This document shows, one piece after another, positions 12,209 through 24,535 of a stretch of 64,000 nt of DNA. Position 1 is the first letter of the stretch. Each line of letters opens with the position of its first letter. The translations under genes and the position numbers were made by a program. The stretch spans positions 6,944,001 to 7,008,000 of the forward strand of contig JAJFZO010000344.1 in NCBI GenBank assembly GCA_021397835.1, written 5' to 3'. Under the pieces are notes generated by a model. The model was not told the DNA's origin. It ran no database searches and saw only the letters and a program-made list of their open reading frames with translations. Origin of the DNA: Moringa oleifera (lineage: Eukaryota; Streptophyta; Magnoliopsida; Brassicales; Moringaceae).

Positions 12209-13115
12209 TGCTCTTCTCCAATCTGGCGGTGCCTTATACGTGAAGGGTATGCAGCAGAGAGCCAAAAGCTGAGACCAGGTGTCTGAAGATCGATTTTGGT
12301 GCACTCCTTGCTGTCAAAGAACGGGTACGCTAGCTAGATGGTCAGATTCTCAAAAGAACCCAAAGATGACAACAGGGGAGAGAAAGCAAGAGAGAGAGAG
12401 AGGCTAAGCTGCTGCGGGAGTCGACAAGACAGGTCGTCGCAATCGTCAGATTTTCTGGAGGCCCAAGCCCGGCCCTGCAAACTTATTATATTATTCAATG
12501 ATCTTAAAAAAGACGGCTAACCTCTAATTATGGAACCATGAGGATGAAATTCACCTTGAAACCTTTGATTAGGTTTCAAGTTTTTTTTTTTTTCTCTAGA
12601 CAGAACAAATAAAAGGGTTTCTTATTTGTTATATTTTATTCAATTATAACATCTTTTGCTTGGAACTTACATGGTTAGAGTGTGGTCGTAATGACCACTA
12701 TGATCATTTTCATTTGTAGCAATGAAATGGACTCTAATTTGTGATTCCACTTTTGGCCATAATTTTTTATTATTTACAGTGGAAGACTGTACTGTTATCA
12801 CTCTTAATGATAATTTAATCAAATTAATAATAATTATGAGTTCATTAAATTTGTTGCTCAGTTACCTACCCACTTACGAACTATAAATTAAAATTGATTA
12901 ATCTGGCAATATCATTGGTTACTTCTTGTTTTGTCCTCCTATTATAACTTCTTTAGTCATGTAATTTTGTGAAACAGAAATTGAAGTTCCATGAAGAGTT
13001 ATTCAGAAGAAGAAATGGCCAAAATGTAGTTATATCAACTATAAATCAACTGTCAAAGAGTACATTAACTATTAACAAACTCCATAAATGTTACTGTTCT
13101 CTGAATGGTAAAACT
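12209..13115. other. Glutaredoxin promoter side and downstream region of the membrane-protein gene
   Basis: No gene. The part near 12300-12480 is GC-richer with GA repeats and probably holds the glutaredoxin leader and promoter; 12480-13115 is AT-rich and includes the 3' UTR of the next minus-strand gene. Confidence 0.45.
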
Positions 13116-16100
13116 TCACTTGGATGCAAAAATGGCTTCTAAATCTTTGTACAACCCTTTCGGTTTTGATTTTGCATCTGATGATGAACCCAATGAGGAG
13201 TTCCTGCTGCGTCTTGTCCCCCAGACCCCACTCCACTTGGTATTGCTGCTTGAAGGATCAGGTGGGACTCCACTCCCACCTTTGCTGAAGCTTGCTTTGG
13301 CCATCTCCCTCAGTTGTTTAAGCCATGGCTTATCTGTTGTCCCTGAGCTTCTGCTACCAGAGCTCCTGTACCTGTCAGTGGAAGAACCTGTATCTCCGGT
13401 TTCTCCATCTTTCTGATGACTGCCTGGGAATGATCTGTCAAAATTTTTTCTCAATTTCTGTGGAATGAAAAGCAAGAGAAACCCGATTGAAGCCATCTTC
13501 AAACCTGTCACGAGAGAGCTGTTAGGGTCCAGTCCCTTTGCCTGTCTGTATAAAGCATACCATTCATTGATCATTTGTGGAATAAATCCGATTAAGAATA
13601 GTATAAGCATGAAGATTCCAACTTTACTCTCACTTCCACCTGAGAATTCCTTCTCCAAGAGAACCGAACAAGTAGCAAAGAGACCCACTTCACATGAAAC
13701 GGAGATGATCTCTACCAACTGAACCTTTTTCTTAATGAAAGGCTTCTTAAGCAGGAGGAAGAAGAGCTGAAAGGAGCAAATGCATAACATGAATATCGTG
13801 GGAGTTCTTGAGGACCAGTTGTCCAGGTAGGCACCAGCCACAATTCCAAGAGAAACCCGTTTTACAGTTTCAAGAAGAGTGTAGTATATTCTAAGGATCC
13901 CAAACAGCTTCTGAATAAATGGTGCTTCGGCATCTTCTGTTTCATCGTCAGATGCAATGATTCGATCACCTTGCTTATAGGGCTTAGTCCCAGAAATCTG
14001 TGAGAGCATGTATTTAGGGGGACCCCTTATATCTATAAACAGAGGGCCTAACATGGTAAGATAAACCGAGTCTGGTTGGTTCTTCCATGTCCACTGGCCT
14101 CTCTTACCAGGACCTAATGTTACTCGGATGAGTTCTTGACACCAGTGAAATCTCTGACCTTCTTGATGGACTTCCTTGTACAGTAGTAGCTTCCCAAGGG
14201 TGATCCCAATTGAAAGGAACAAAAACAATACCAGAAGTAGAAATGCCACAACACCCAAAAGCAGAATGCTGACTACAATCCCTGATGCCTCTCCCCCTTG
14301 AACAGTGAAGAGTAATTTCAGACAAAAAATCTTCCCAGTTGTGTAATTTTCCAAAATATCTTGATATATGCCATAGCAAAACGTGTTCATACTAATGGTA
14401 TGAAGATTTTTTTCATTTGCAACATAAAACATAGAAGAAAATAATCATTTTGAAAGCAGAGCTGTTTTTATGGCAGATGCAGTATATAGGAGTTATATGA
14501 ATCAAGTGCAAAATGAAGATACCTCTAACCAGAGAAGCAGAGGCCAAGCAAATACAGGGTAGAGCAAGAATTGTAAGATATATCTCAAATCTTGGGAATA
14601 CCACTGCTCCATAGCCACTGTGATTTTTAGAACTTCGCTTCCAATATTTCAGACTGAGCAAGAGTAAAGCATGGAGCAGGACTAAACTGCCAGCAATCAC
14701 AGCTAACCAGAACATGCTTCTGTTGAAATCTCTCCACCTACAACAAATGAAAGCAGCAACATAGCAGATTCATCATCTTGGGAATGATAAGGTTTTAATG
14801 ATCATACACAGATTTTGCTTTCTTTGATCAAAACATTCTCTAATGTTTGTGAAATATACATCTTTACTTCCGATTCTGTTATCATATAATTTCTCTCTTC
14901 CTATAATATTTCTTGTAATTCATATAGCAGGAGAGAAGTCATCAAATGAAAAGGAAAAAGACAAAAGAAAAGGTCCAAGTAACTTACCCACTGGAATGTA
15001 GTGGTTCAAAAATGTGTTCTGCTTCTGGTTTATCCTGAATCTGTGGACATATAATGCATCCTCTATCATATCAGAGAGCAGGACAGTAAAGGAAGAAAGG
15101 AAGAAAGAAAGAGTTCACAGGAAGACATTCTTTTGACCTCAAAATATGACATGTACTCCATGGGAGTAAGTGGCAATCCATACACCGAAGCAGCTTTACC
15201 AAAATTCTCTTCCCAAGGACGTACACTTTCAAAAATTCCAAAATCATGAATTCTGGATATGTAGGAATGTGGACCTGCAGGACTTGAGCCCACCATGACC
15301 GATTGAGTGTTTCCAGTTTCCCATGGGAGACTGAAGTAGGGAATACTCCAGTGCAAATGCCTTGCAAATTCATAGTACTCAACTGGTAATGTAACTGCTA
15401 ACCATCTAGATAGCGCAAAAACCTGAATGTGGCTTGCACTTCTCTGTGTCAAAGAAAGATGTGATACTATTAATATTTCTTTGATGGTGAGATAGTTTGA
15501 GAGATTGCGCATCAGAAAGTTAGGATCATACAAAAAGATTCCTTGCAGGATCTGATGTCAGGGAAGAAGGTGGCCTGGAAAATGCCCCTACAGATTGCAG
15601 ACTTGCAGTTGAAACAGTGAACAGACCCACAACAAAAGATGTCACCGAAAAGGTCACAGTTACAAAGGCAGAAATGACAGTAGATATCAGTGGTACAGAA
15701 TCTGCAGATTATCGCCATAATACATGAGGAAGTTACTGAATGGAAAAAGAAGAAAGATATTCCTCAAGAAGTGTAAATTTGTACATAAGTTGAGCCAATA
15801 GCAAGCGGAACGAAGGCAAAAGTATTCTTACAGTGCCTCACACGTAGAACGTTAGATGGTAGATTTTTGTTTCCAGCAACATCAGTGGTTACATTTTCAG
15901 GAACAGTGACAGATACAATATCATCATCCGCTTGTAGCTCTATTACATGTATGCTCCTGCTTATTTTGTGAAAGCTGATTACATTGAAAAGTACATAAAT
16001 CAATTAGCACATCAGCTGAATCCTTCCAGTAACTGCATAATGGAGCAATATTGGCCTGATGATTTTCTGATGTGTATGTGCATCCATAGTTTTATGCATA

Positions 16101-19100
16101 CATATTCAGAAGTTCAAGTAGTTTCCAGTAATGAGAAATCACTTGCCTCAACAAGTGCCCGCCTGAAATTGATACAAAGGAGGAGTTGAAACCGAAAACA
16201 GGTTTGCTAAACTTTATGGAGATTAGGATATTATGTTCTCTTGTCCTTGTGCCAGATGTTGCCATCAATCTAACTGCAGGTCTCTCAGAATCTGCAGAGA
16301 ATGCCTATATCCATGTCAGTAGGAAACACACTACAGATATACCTCTTGACTGTATGAAAATTTATCTTTTTCTAAACCCACATCATTTGAAGGAAAACAA
16401 TACGGCAACTGAAATTAATTCACGGCAAACACATGAAATTATTCCACTAGTTTCTATACAGACATAGTTTATACCACATAGGAAAGTAACAGGAGCAACA
16501 GGAGAGACAGGAGTCCCTTGTCTGCTTATTATGGAATTCGAATCAAGGGTTACTGTGATTACAGCAACGCTTGGAATTCTTGTAACCTGAAAGAAAAGCA
16601 CGCAAATGAGGTATGATCTGGGAAAATATGCATTTGTGTCAATACAAAACATGCAAGTACACTAGATGAACAACTTACCAAATATCCAAATTTCCTATTC
16701 CCAAGGTTATCCCCACTGATAGGGCGAAGTGTCCCTAGACTTGAGTTTAGTGATTTTAGAATTTCCGCAGATGAGTTGAGAACAGGTTCTGAGAAGTACA
16801 GGTACACCTTCAAGTTATCATTGTTATTAGTTGCCTGCACTGTCCTAGTTTGATCATTAAGTTGGAGCAACTTTTCTGGAACTTGAGTCCTCAGGTTGAT
16901 ATATACACTTCTTCTATCTGTAGGCCGAAGGAACAAAGAAAGTTATGCACAAAATGCCAATACTACTCGAAAATAGCTACGATTGAGAGAGAAAGGATGA
17001 GGGAGGACCCAACTGATGATTGAATTTTGATGCATGAGCAAACTACTAATTATGAAAGTTCTGAGGAATAAAGTGTGGAAATTCAACATATTGGAAAAAC
17101 ACCTTCATATTTTGATTTTGCAGCTTTAGGTTGGTACAACGATAATCTAGGGCTTTCCACAAAATTTCAATTGGTAAAAGTAAAAATGCAAAACAGCACA
17201 ATGGAACTCACCAAAGTGCACATAAAAACTTGAATTTTCTGCTCTTTGAAATATATTTCCAGCAGCATCTGTACAAAAATTCTTATCCATGACCAATATC
17301 ACTCGTCCATACTGCACAGTGGAAGATAATCCCACGAGAAGGGAATATCTGAGGTTTGGTTCCAGAATAGTAAGCGAAGAGGGTATAACTTGGCCAGCAC
17401 CATAGACCAGAAGCTGTGGAAAAGAATCAATCTATAAGAATTTCGTATATGTATCCTATCAAGGCAGATACCGGTTTGCAGAATCATATACAAAGTTAGT
17501 GAATGTGTTGTATGCATGTATTGACAATTGTTGGCGCCTACCCTATGAGAATAAAATCAAAGACTACTAGCTTAATCGATTTTGTCACATTTGGACAGAA
17601 TATTTCAGACAACATTTTGATAAAAATCAATTAAGTGATTTATCATTTCGGATTCTGTTTTTTCTTCCTCAGAAGATCTGATAAGACCAACTCCTTGGAC
17701 AAAAATAATTCAGATGCTTTTTCTCCAGTTCCAATAGAATATTCACAACAACAATGTGCCATAAATTTAATCTTTCTTAATCAAGTAAGATCATACTTAG
17801 TACTAAGATGTAATAAAGTCACACAGTTATAAATTACCATAACTAATTACACACTGAGCACATCAAGAAAAAAAATAAAAGGATCTTTAGAAGTTCGGTG
17901 CATTTTGTATGTCACCTACTCACGTTGCAGGCATTTACAGATGAACATCCAAAACCTCCTCCACCAGTGCATGGCTCAGTAAAAGAAATATTTACAGAAA
18001 CATTTAGAGCATTTGTAAAAGATGTCCATGCTGTTACATATGCTGTAGGGGGCACAGTATCTGCAAAAGTTGGGTAGAACTGACATTAGTAAAGGATTAT
18101 AGAGAAATTAGATGTTCTATATCACCAATGCATTGATATTTAAAGGTCAGCAAAAGGATTTACTTGGTCTCTGAATGCTCTAAACAGCGAAACTAACCTA
18201 CCATGTTTTGTCTCATGGAATTTAGAATTTAGTTTTGTGTTGAAACACATGTGATTCATGCACTTCAACACAAAATGGAGCACAACTGGCTTTGCTTATA
18301 TATATATATATATATATAAACTCAAGATAATAGAGAAAGAAGTAAACAAGAATAGAAACCTTCTATATAATAATTGCAAGATGGTAAAGCTTTCTACTTC
18401 ATGAATGCTTGTGAAAATCTGAAAAATTCTCAGGAACTGGCGCAAAATAATGAGAACAGAATATAAAAGATAAGGAGAAGTTTCTTCACCAACAGTCCAG
18501 TTGTAGCTAGTACAGCCCACTCCTCCAGGCCCATTTACACAGACCTCAAATGAATGATTTCCATCTTGCAAACCGGAGTAGAAAACTTTTCTAGCTCCAC
18601 AATCTGAAGCAGCACCATCATTCAGCTGCATTCATGTTTATAATAATGGAAAAACCATCACTAAATGTTTGTGGTAATTGGTTATTCAGTAGTAATGGCA
18701 AATTTTGACAAGAAAAAAAGAACCAAAAAAGAGAACACATGTTTTGTATTTTTTTAATGGAAAAAACAAAAGATCAACAAATCCAAAGCATGTTAAAAAT
18801 TTTTTATTCCAGTACACCCACAAGGACAGAAAATCCTAAAAAGAAGAAACCATTTGAGTTATGCAAATATTCCGCCAAGATGAAACTAAGAAACCCAAAG
18901 GAAATGAGGTTAAACAAAAATACAGCTACTCTGAGTCCTGTTTTAAGTCATATCATCATGATAAGAAAGAAAAGAAAAAATATATATATTCACATACATA
19001 TACATCTATATAGACACACTAGAAAGCCACAATTTTAACCCTTTAAACTAACGACAACGTCGTCTGCCCTGTGTTCTTGATTTTGAGACCAGAATACACA

Positions 19101-19567
19101 CTGCTCCTTGCAGGCGTATAACAAGCGGATTATATGGATTTCTTGAAATAGACTGAAAAGGAAGTGATTAGAAAAAGTAGAGAAAAACATAGGAATAATG
19201 ACTACCTCAGCGAAATCAACTACCAACTGACATCAACCAATGAATTATGTAATAACGAAACAACAATAAACTAAGACATAAGAGAGGAAAAATATCAAAT
19301 GTGTACATTAGCATCGCAAAGTAAAAGAAGCGAATGGTAAAACTTCACAGCTATGCCAACCTTGCAACTGATTCCACAGCTTGTGCAAGTACCATTTCCG
19401 CCCACCAAAACTTGAAACACAAATGTGGCTGAGATAAGATGTGAGAATGCATGAGGAGCCTTTAAGAACTTCACGGAGACCTCTGACGCATCACAGTGGA
19501 CTAGAGAACATATAATTGAAAAAGCCCAACAAACCAGAACCACCCATGAAATTTTGAGCAAACCCAT
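13116..19567 (-). CDS. Large plant membrane protein with Ig/adhesin-like ectodomain, function unknown
   Basis: Thirteen exons, 1079 aa: 19361-19567, 18490-18625, 17924-18060, 17212-17413, 16679-16917, 16475-16586, 16147-16291, 15832-15974, 15532-15701, 15138-15443, 14988-15034, 14523-14737, 13116-14296. All phases agree. A signal peptide (about 1-26) leads to an ectodomain of about 400 residues with a Cys-rich start (GGNGTCTSCGISC), repeated beta-sandwich-like units such as DTVPPTAYVTA and VPENVTTDVAGNKNL that resemble bacterial Ig-like/adhesin repeats, and many N-glycosylation sites. About seven or eight hydrophobic segments lie between residues 440 and 1000. The tail is Ser/Arg-rich and cytosolic-looking. 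The intron after 16147 uses a GC donor (AG/GCAAGT). I recall close homologues across seed plants annotated only as uncharacterised. Surface or endomembrane sensing or adhesion is a guess from architecture. Confidence 0.85.
18296..18318. repeat. TA dinucleotide microsatellite
   Basis: Run of about eleven TA units in the intron between exons 2 and 3 of the large membrane-protein gene. Confidence 0.85.
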
Positions 19568-22460
19568 TTCACAGTGAACCCCAGACTTGGAGTCCGAAAT
19601 TTCGTGGGATCAAAACTTGAGTTAAAAAAGAGACTTTTTTGTACAAAGTTTTGAACAAAGGGGGAAAAAACCGTACATAAATAAGTAGCTGGAAAAATGA
19701 GAGAGACTAAGACAGATTAGAGAAAGTAATACAGGAAAGAGCGTGGTTTAGAAGATGGGTAATGCGACTAATAGTTGATGAAGGTTGTCAGCTTAAGGAT
19801 AGTGCAAATGAAACTGACCCGTGCAGACACTGCACTGTATAGATAAGTAAGAGAAAGAACGAGAGAGGAGGTTTTGTACAGCAAATGAGGACAGAGAAGC
19901 ACCACTTCTGCCTTGCTACGTTTTATGTCAGAAAAGGTCAAAAAAAAAAAAAAAAAGGAGTGCAAATGCATTTCGGATAGACGACAGAAAACTTAGTTTC
20001 TCACCTCTTACCATAAAGCATGATCGAGTATCCAGCCTCACATTGTGACGCCGACTAGAAAACAATGAGGACCCATTTCAACAGGTCTTAACTTGCATAC
20101 ATACCCACAAGAAATAACAAGAATCAGAACCAATGTGATCAAAGATATATAAGACATTATTATCCACTAAATCAATTATTCAAACAGTCTGTCTATGAAA
20201 TGTGGGCTGCAATTCCTTCACAGTACCATCTCAAATTTTCAATTTAAAATTTGGATTCTTGTTGCAGAGAAAGACTAGTTTACATGGCCTGCTACAATGG
20301 AAGTACCTCCGCAATATATAGCAAGCGGACACATTTGAGTCAATCACTTTGCATGCACTACTTCAAGGCCATTTGTTTAGGTGTTGCTTCATCAATCTCA
20401 GTGTCAGTAGATTTGCCTCCTCTGTGGGTAACTTGAGAAAAACTGTTTGTGAATTTTTTAATCGCGTAGATTCCTTTTTGGCGGGTCTGATAAACTCATC
20501 CAATAACCTATTGATTATGTACTAGCCAATGGCTCGTCAAAAGATGATAATTTCAAGGGAAAAACACATATCTGTGAAGCAATTAATCCCTAAAATGGGT
20601 ATCTTGAACTGAGATGCCATTAATGAATTGAAGTGAAAGGGCAAAACTTTGATGTGTCATGGACAGAAACCATGTTTCTCTCTCAGAGTTGGTTCACTTT
20701 ATCTTGTTATTTGCTTAGGTGACAGAGAAAGCATATGCAAGTTAAGGACCCATTTATTAAAAGCTTATTATAATGTGACCTGGCATAAGGTACAGCTGAA
20801 TTTAATCATGTAGCTGCTATAATCTGCAAGTGGAACCATCTTAGATCTCAATTCATTTTTCACAAGACCAAGGAGAAGCAAATGAATTGGAAGACTCTAA
20901 AACCATAAAACCAAAGCAGTAAAACATTGAATAGCTTATTTACTTACCATTTTGTCAATTATGGAAGTAATCTGGTGCCCACTTTCTCAGTGGATGTAAA
21001 ACCAAAAGGGAATTTAGTGACTAAGGATATTTTAGTGTCATCTGGTGGTTTAGACCCCACAAAAGAGTAAAGAAAGCTGCAAAGACAAAAATGTGATAGA
21101 AAATCTTCATTACCCCAGATGGGCTAATGACAAATGCTGTAGGAGCTGTAAGATAACGGTCGTTGAAGCACAACCTCAAACACATTATCTGCACGATTAA
21201 TCAGTAGCGCTCTCTCCCTCTCTGTGTCTCGTAGTGTTCACTTCCTTACAAAATAGAAGAGAGGAATGTTAAAGAAGAGCAAGATACGAATCATATGATA
21301 TGGCATGTACAAGAACGACGACAAGATAAAAGAATAAATATCAGCCATGGAAGATTGCACCCTATACTGCAAGCTGGCCTCGACTAATTAATTACGATTC
21401 TCTTTATTGGTTGGGTGTTTCACCTATTGCTTGTCAACAAGAAGTCAAAACTTTGAATTGGAGGTCAGAGGGAGAATGGATACTTCCCTTTCTTTTATGC
21501 CAGAAACTTAGGCCCACAAAGAACATCAGATGCTTGAGTTTGGCCCTCTTATGGCATCCTGCCAAGCCCATGGAGACCGTACAAAGGACATAAGCTGAAC
21601 TAGACAAGCTTTAACATCATGGCCTGCCTCACAGGTTTTAGTTCTGTATATTGACATAGGTGCTTCGGATGCAAATTCATTAAGATCCGCTGAATTTTAT
21701 CAGTTTCATAATTTCCAGGTTAGGAACCAACTGGGGACTTCAAGAAACATTAACCAGCCTAGTCTTTCTCTGAAACTGTGAAGGTCATACATTGGAAAAA
21801 GGGCTAGCCCACGGGTCACCTTGAAGGTGGGAATTGTCTAACATAGTTGAGTCAGCAGCAATTTGTTCAAACTGAAACAGTGGAGCCTGTAGACCAGCAA
21901 TGTTACAAGAAGCAATAACTAAGTGATAAGAACAATCAAAACAACCATCCATAATGGTTTAGATTTACTGATCATCATTGTCTGCTAACAGGTTTTCAAC
22001 ATGGAGAAAGAAAAGAAAAGAAAGGACATTAGTTGTTGCAACTTTAATGCTCCTTCTTCCAGGCAGTAGAACTAAAGCAAACAGGGATCACTGGTTCAAG
22101 TTCTATGTTCAAATAAACATTCATTCAATTCTTGAAAGTAATATTTTAACATAGCTCTTCTTCGATTCTTTTCCTTTTTGCCATAATTTCATAAGCATGA
22201 GTGCTTCACAATGATCAATCTCAGTAGCCAAGGCAGGCCCTTGCACCTTGTTTTAAGGATGGATGTCCAAGCTCCACTTTAGATGCAAGTGCTCTGTATA
22301 ATTTGTTTAACAAAGCTAGAAGCCTAGAACTAAAAGCACAAAAGATGCAAAGAACATCTCATGTTCAAAATATACCAAGAAAGGTACAAATAAAGAATCC
22401 ACAAAATCACACTATTTGCTCTTTCCAAACTGGTAAGCAAATCTACTTAAATGGAGCGAA
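19568..22460. other. Intergenic region, no gene recognised
   Basis: About 2.9 kb between the start of the membrane-protein gene and the 3' end of the DPH7-like gene. Only short frames without family resemblance or codon structure. The part next to 19568 should hold the promoter and leader of the membrane-protein gene; a 16-nt A-run sits near 19940. The part near 22460 should be 3' UTR. Confidence 0.45.
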
Positions 22461-24535
22461 TCATGTAAAGATGTCACTTTCTGGCATCCATATCTGAAGA
22501 AGCCGATCATAGAAAGAGCAAGTAGCCACCACAGTACTCTTTCTCTTACTTTCCTCACAGGCTCTCTGCCAATCTGCCCCATAAGCAAGTGAGCCATGCT
22601 TACTATAAGTTTCAATGACTTCAGCTTTTTCCCCTTCAACCTTGACAATTGCAAAACCATTATGCATACATGCTGTCAAGATCAGGCCTGGTACAACTGG
22701 ATGGTGCTTAATCCTCCAAACTCCTCCTCCTAAACATAATGAAGTTTCATTTACTGGTTTTGAGATTGACCTTATATCCCAGCTCCTCAAGTGCTCGTCA
22801 TAACTACCAGTAAATGTGGAATATGGATCATGAGGGCTCTTAGCAATGCAGCAAACACCCATTTTGTGGACCTTGGAATTCTGAAATACCAGCTTGGATG
22901 GATTATCCCGCATATCCCAACAACTGAATTTGCAGTCATCAGAGCCAGAGTATACCAATTGGGGCTGATGGATATCAAAAGAAGTTGCCCACAGCTCAAA
23001 ATCATGCGCCTTCCATTCTTCTAATGTTTCTAGTTGGGATTCTCTAAGGGAAATTATTGAGACAGAACCATCTGCAAGCCCAACAGTGATGGATGTGGAT
23101 GATGGGTTCCAGTCCAGACAAAGGCACATGGAGGAACTGATCTTTTCACCAATAACTTCCTTCAGAAAACCTCCTGCATTAAGAAAAAAGATGCAGCACA
23201 TGGGGGTAGAAGCAAGAGTAAACGAAGAAAACAGTTATAATGTAACTACAAAAGTAACTTCTTTCGAAAAGAGAGCTTAAGCACTTTCACGACAAGTACA
23301 AAACACATTCATATACATATATTGTCAAGATAGATAGACATAAAAGGATGCCATAAGAAGGAGTTCAGGCCTATTGTAGTTTAATATCTCACTTAGCTCG
23401 TTATTATATATCACAAGAATTAGAACATTAAAATCCGTGGTTAAACTACTTCAAAGGACCTGATAGCCTGCACATATTTAAACAACCAATGAAGTCCTTC
23501 AATCACATGAAGACATATATTTACTGTATTTGTAATCTTCTTCCTTGCAGTGCATGTCCTTTATAGCTAGGGCTGTGCCAGCTGACAGGGTGGTCCAATA
23601 AACTGAGACTCAAAAATTAATGGCCATAGAAATCATGTCCCTGGCTGATACTTTTTGGTTTTCAGTATGGACATAGAGAATGGTTTATTTTCTTGTTTCG
23701 TCTGACTGGCTTTCCAGAAAAAGGGGGAAAAAGGAAAGAAGCAGTGGATACCACAAGCCTCAATAGCATTCTGAAGCTGCAAATGTGAAGTCCTTGCCCA
23801 CACCCTGGGGGATTGTGACTAACCTTTTAGTACAGCCACATCGCTTTAATAAGCAAATTGCATCTCTATTAAATTATGGGAGCCATTGGCAACAACAATT
23901 AACTAAGCAGACAGCAAATCGATTGGCAGCATATAATTTAAGGCAATTTAAAGTTAACATAGTTTGTATTCTCACAAGGCTGGTCCCAGACAAGTTAGAT
24001 TATTAAATGACCAATACGGTTCTCATAGGAGCTTTGCTTTAAGAAATTGAACTGCATAGTTCCTCCATCGTTATCCGCACCTTTCACACTACCATAAAAG
24101 TTTGTACTCCAACAGACTAAAGCACTAGTTAAGCAAAGTTTAACATCCATTCATCTGCTACAAGAAATAGAAAACAAGTATCAAAAGCAACACAAATTTG
24201 AATGTACCTCTAGCTTCTGTCCCATCTAAACAATCCTCTAATCTGTGAACCCTCAAGTAACCATCGGCATCAGCTTGAGCAAGCAGAGGAACTGCACTAC
24301 CTCCAACTGGACGCCATTTAATATCAAAAATTCCTGCCGTGTTCACTCGGTGAAACAACTGGAAGCTGCCCTTTTCATGGTTCACGTCAAAGAGCGAAAT
24401 GCTGCCGGATCGAGAAGGCCGATCACCCTCTTGGAGGGTGTACGTGGACGCTGCGAGAACGTGTTGATACGAGTCATGCGGGCAAAACTCCACCGCATCA
24501 GCATGGCCGTCTAGGAAGCAATGTCCTACATCCAT
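22461..24535 (-). CDS. DPH7: WD40 protein, probable diphthine methyl ester hydrolase (DPH7/RRT2-like)
   Basis: Two exons, 24208-24535 and 22461-23173, with a 1.03-kb GT-AG intron; 346 aa. Starts MDVGHCFLDGHADAVEFCPH. At least five WD40 units can be seen, with blades ending in GSISLFD, GSVSIISL, CKFSCWDMR, EHLRSWDIR and RLLQIWM. In yeast and mammals this family (RRT2/WDR85) removes the methyl ester of methylated diphthine on elongation factor 2 before the final amidation to diphthamide. The stretch DCKFSCWDMR followed by FTGSYDEHLRSWDIR is characteristic of the family. It resembles Arabidopsis At5g63010 (from memory), which lies close to GRXC1; a glutaredoxin gene of that type is 10 kb away here. 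The assignment over other WD40 proteins rests on recognised motifs. Confidence 0.83.

Noticed and set aside
19035..19226. Possible extra exon of the membrane-protein gene (LYACKEQCVFW)
   Set aside because: The exons at 19361 and 18625 join in phase without it and give the expected CGISCKLNDGAAS; no proper splice sites frame it.
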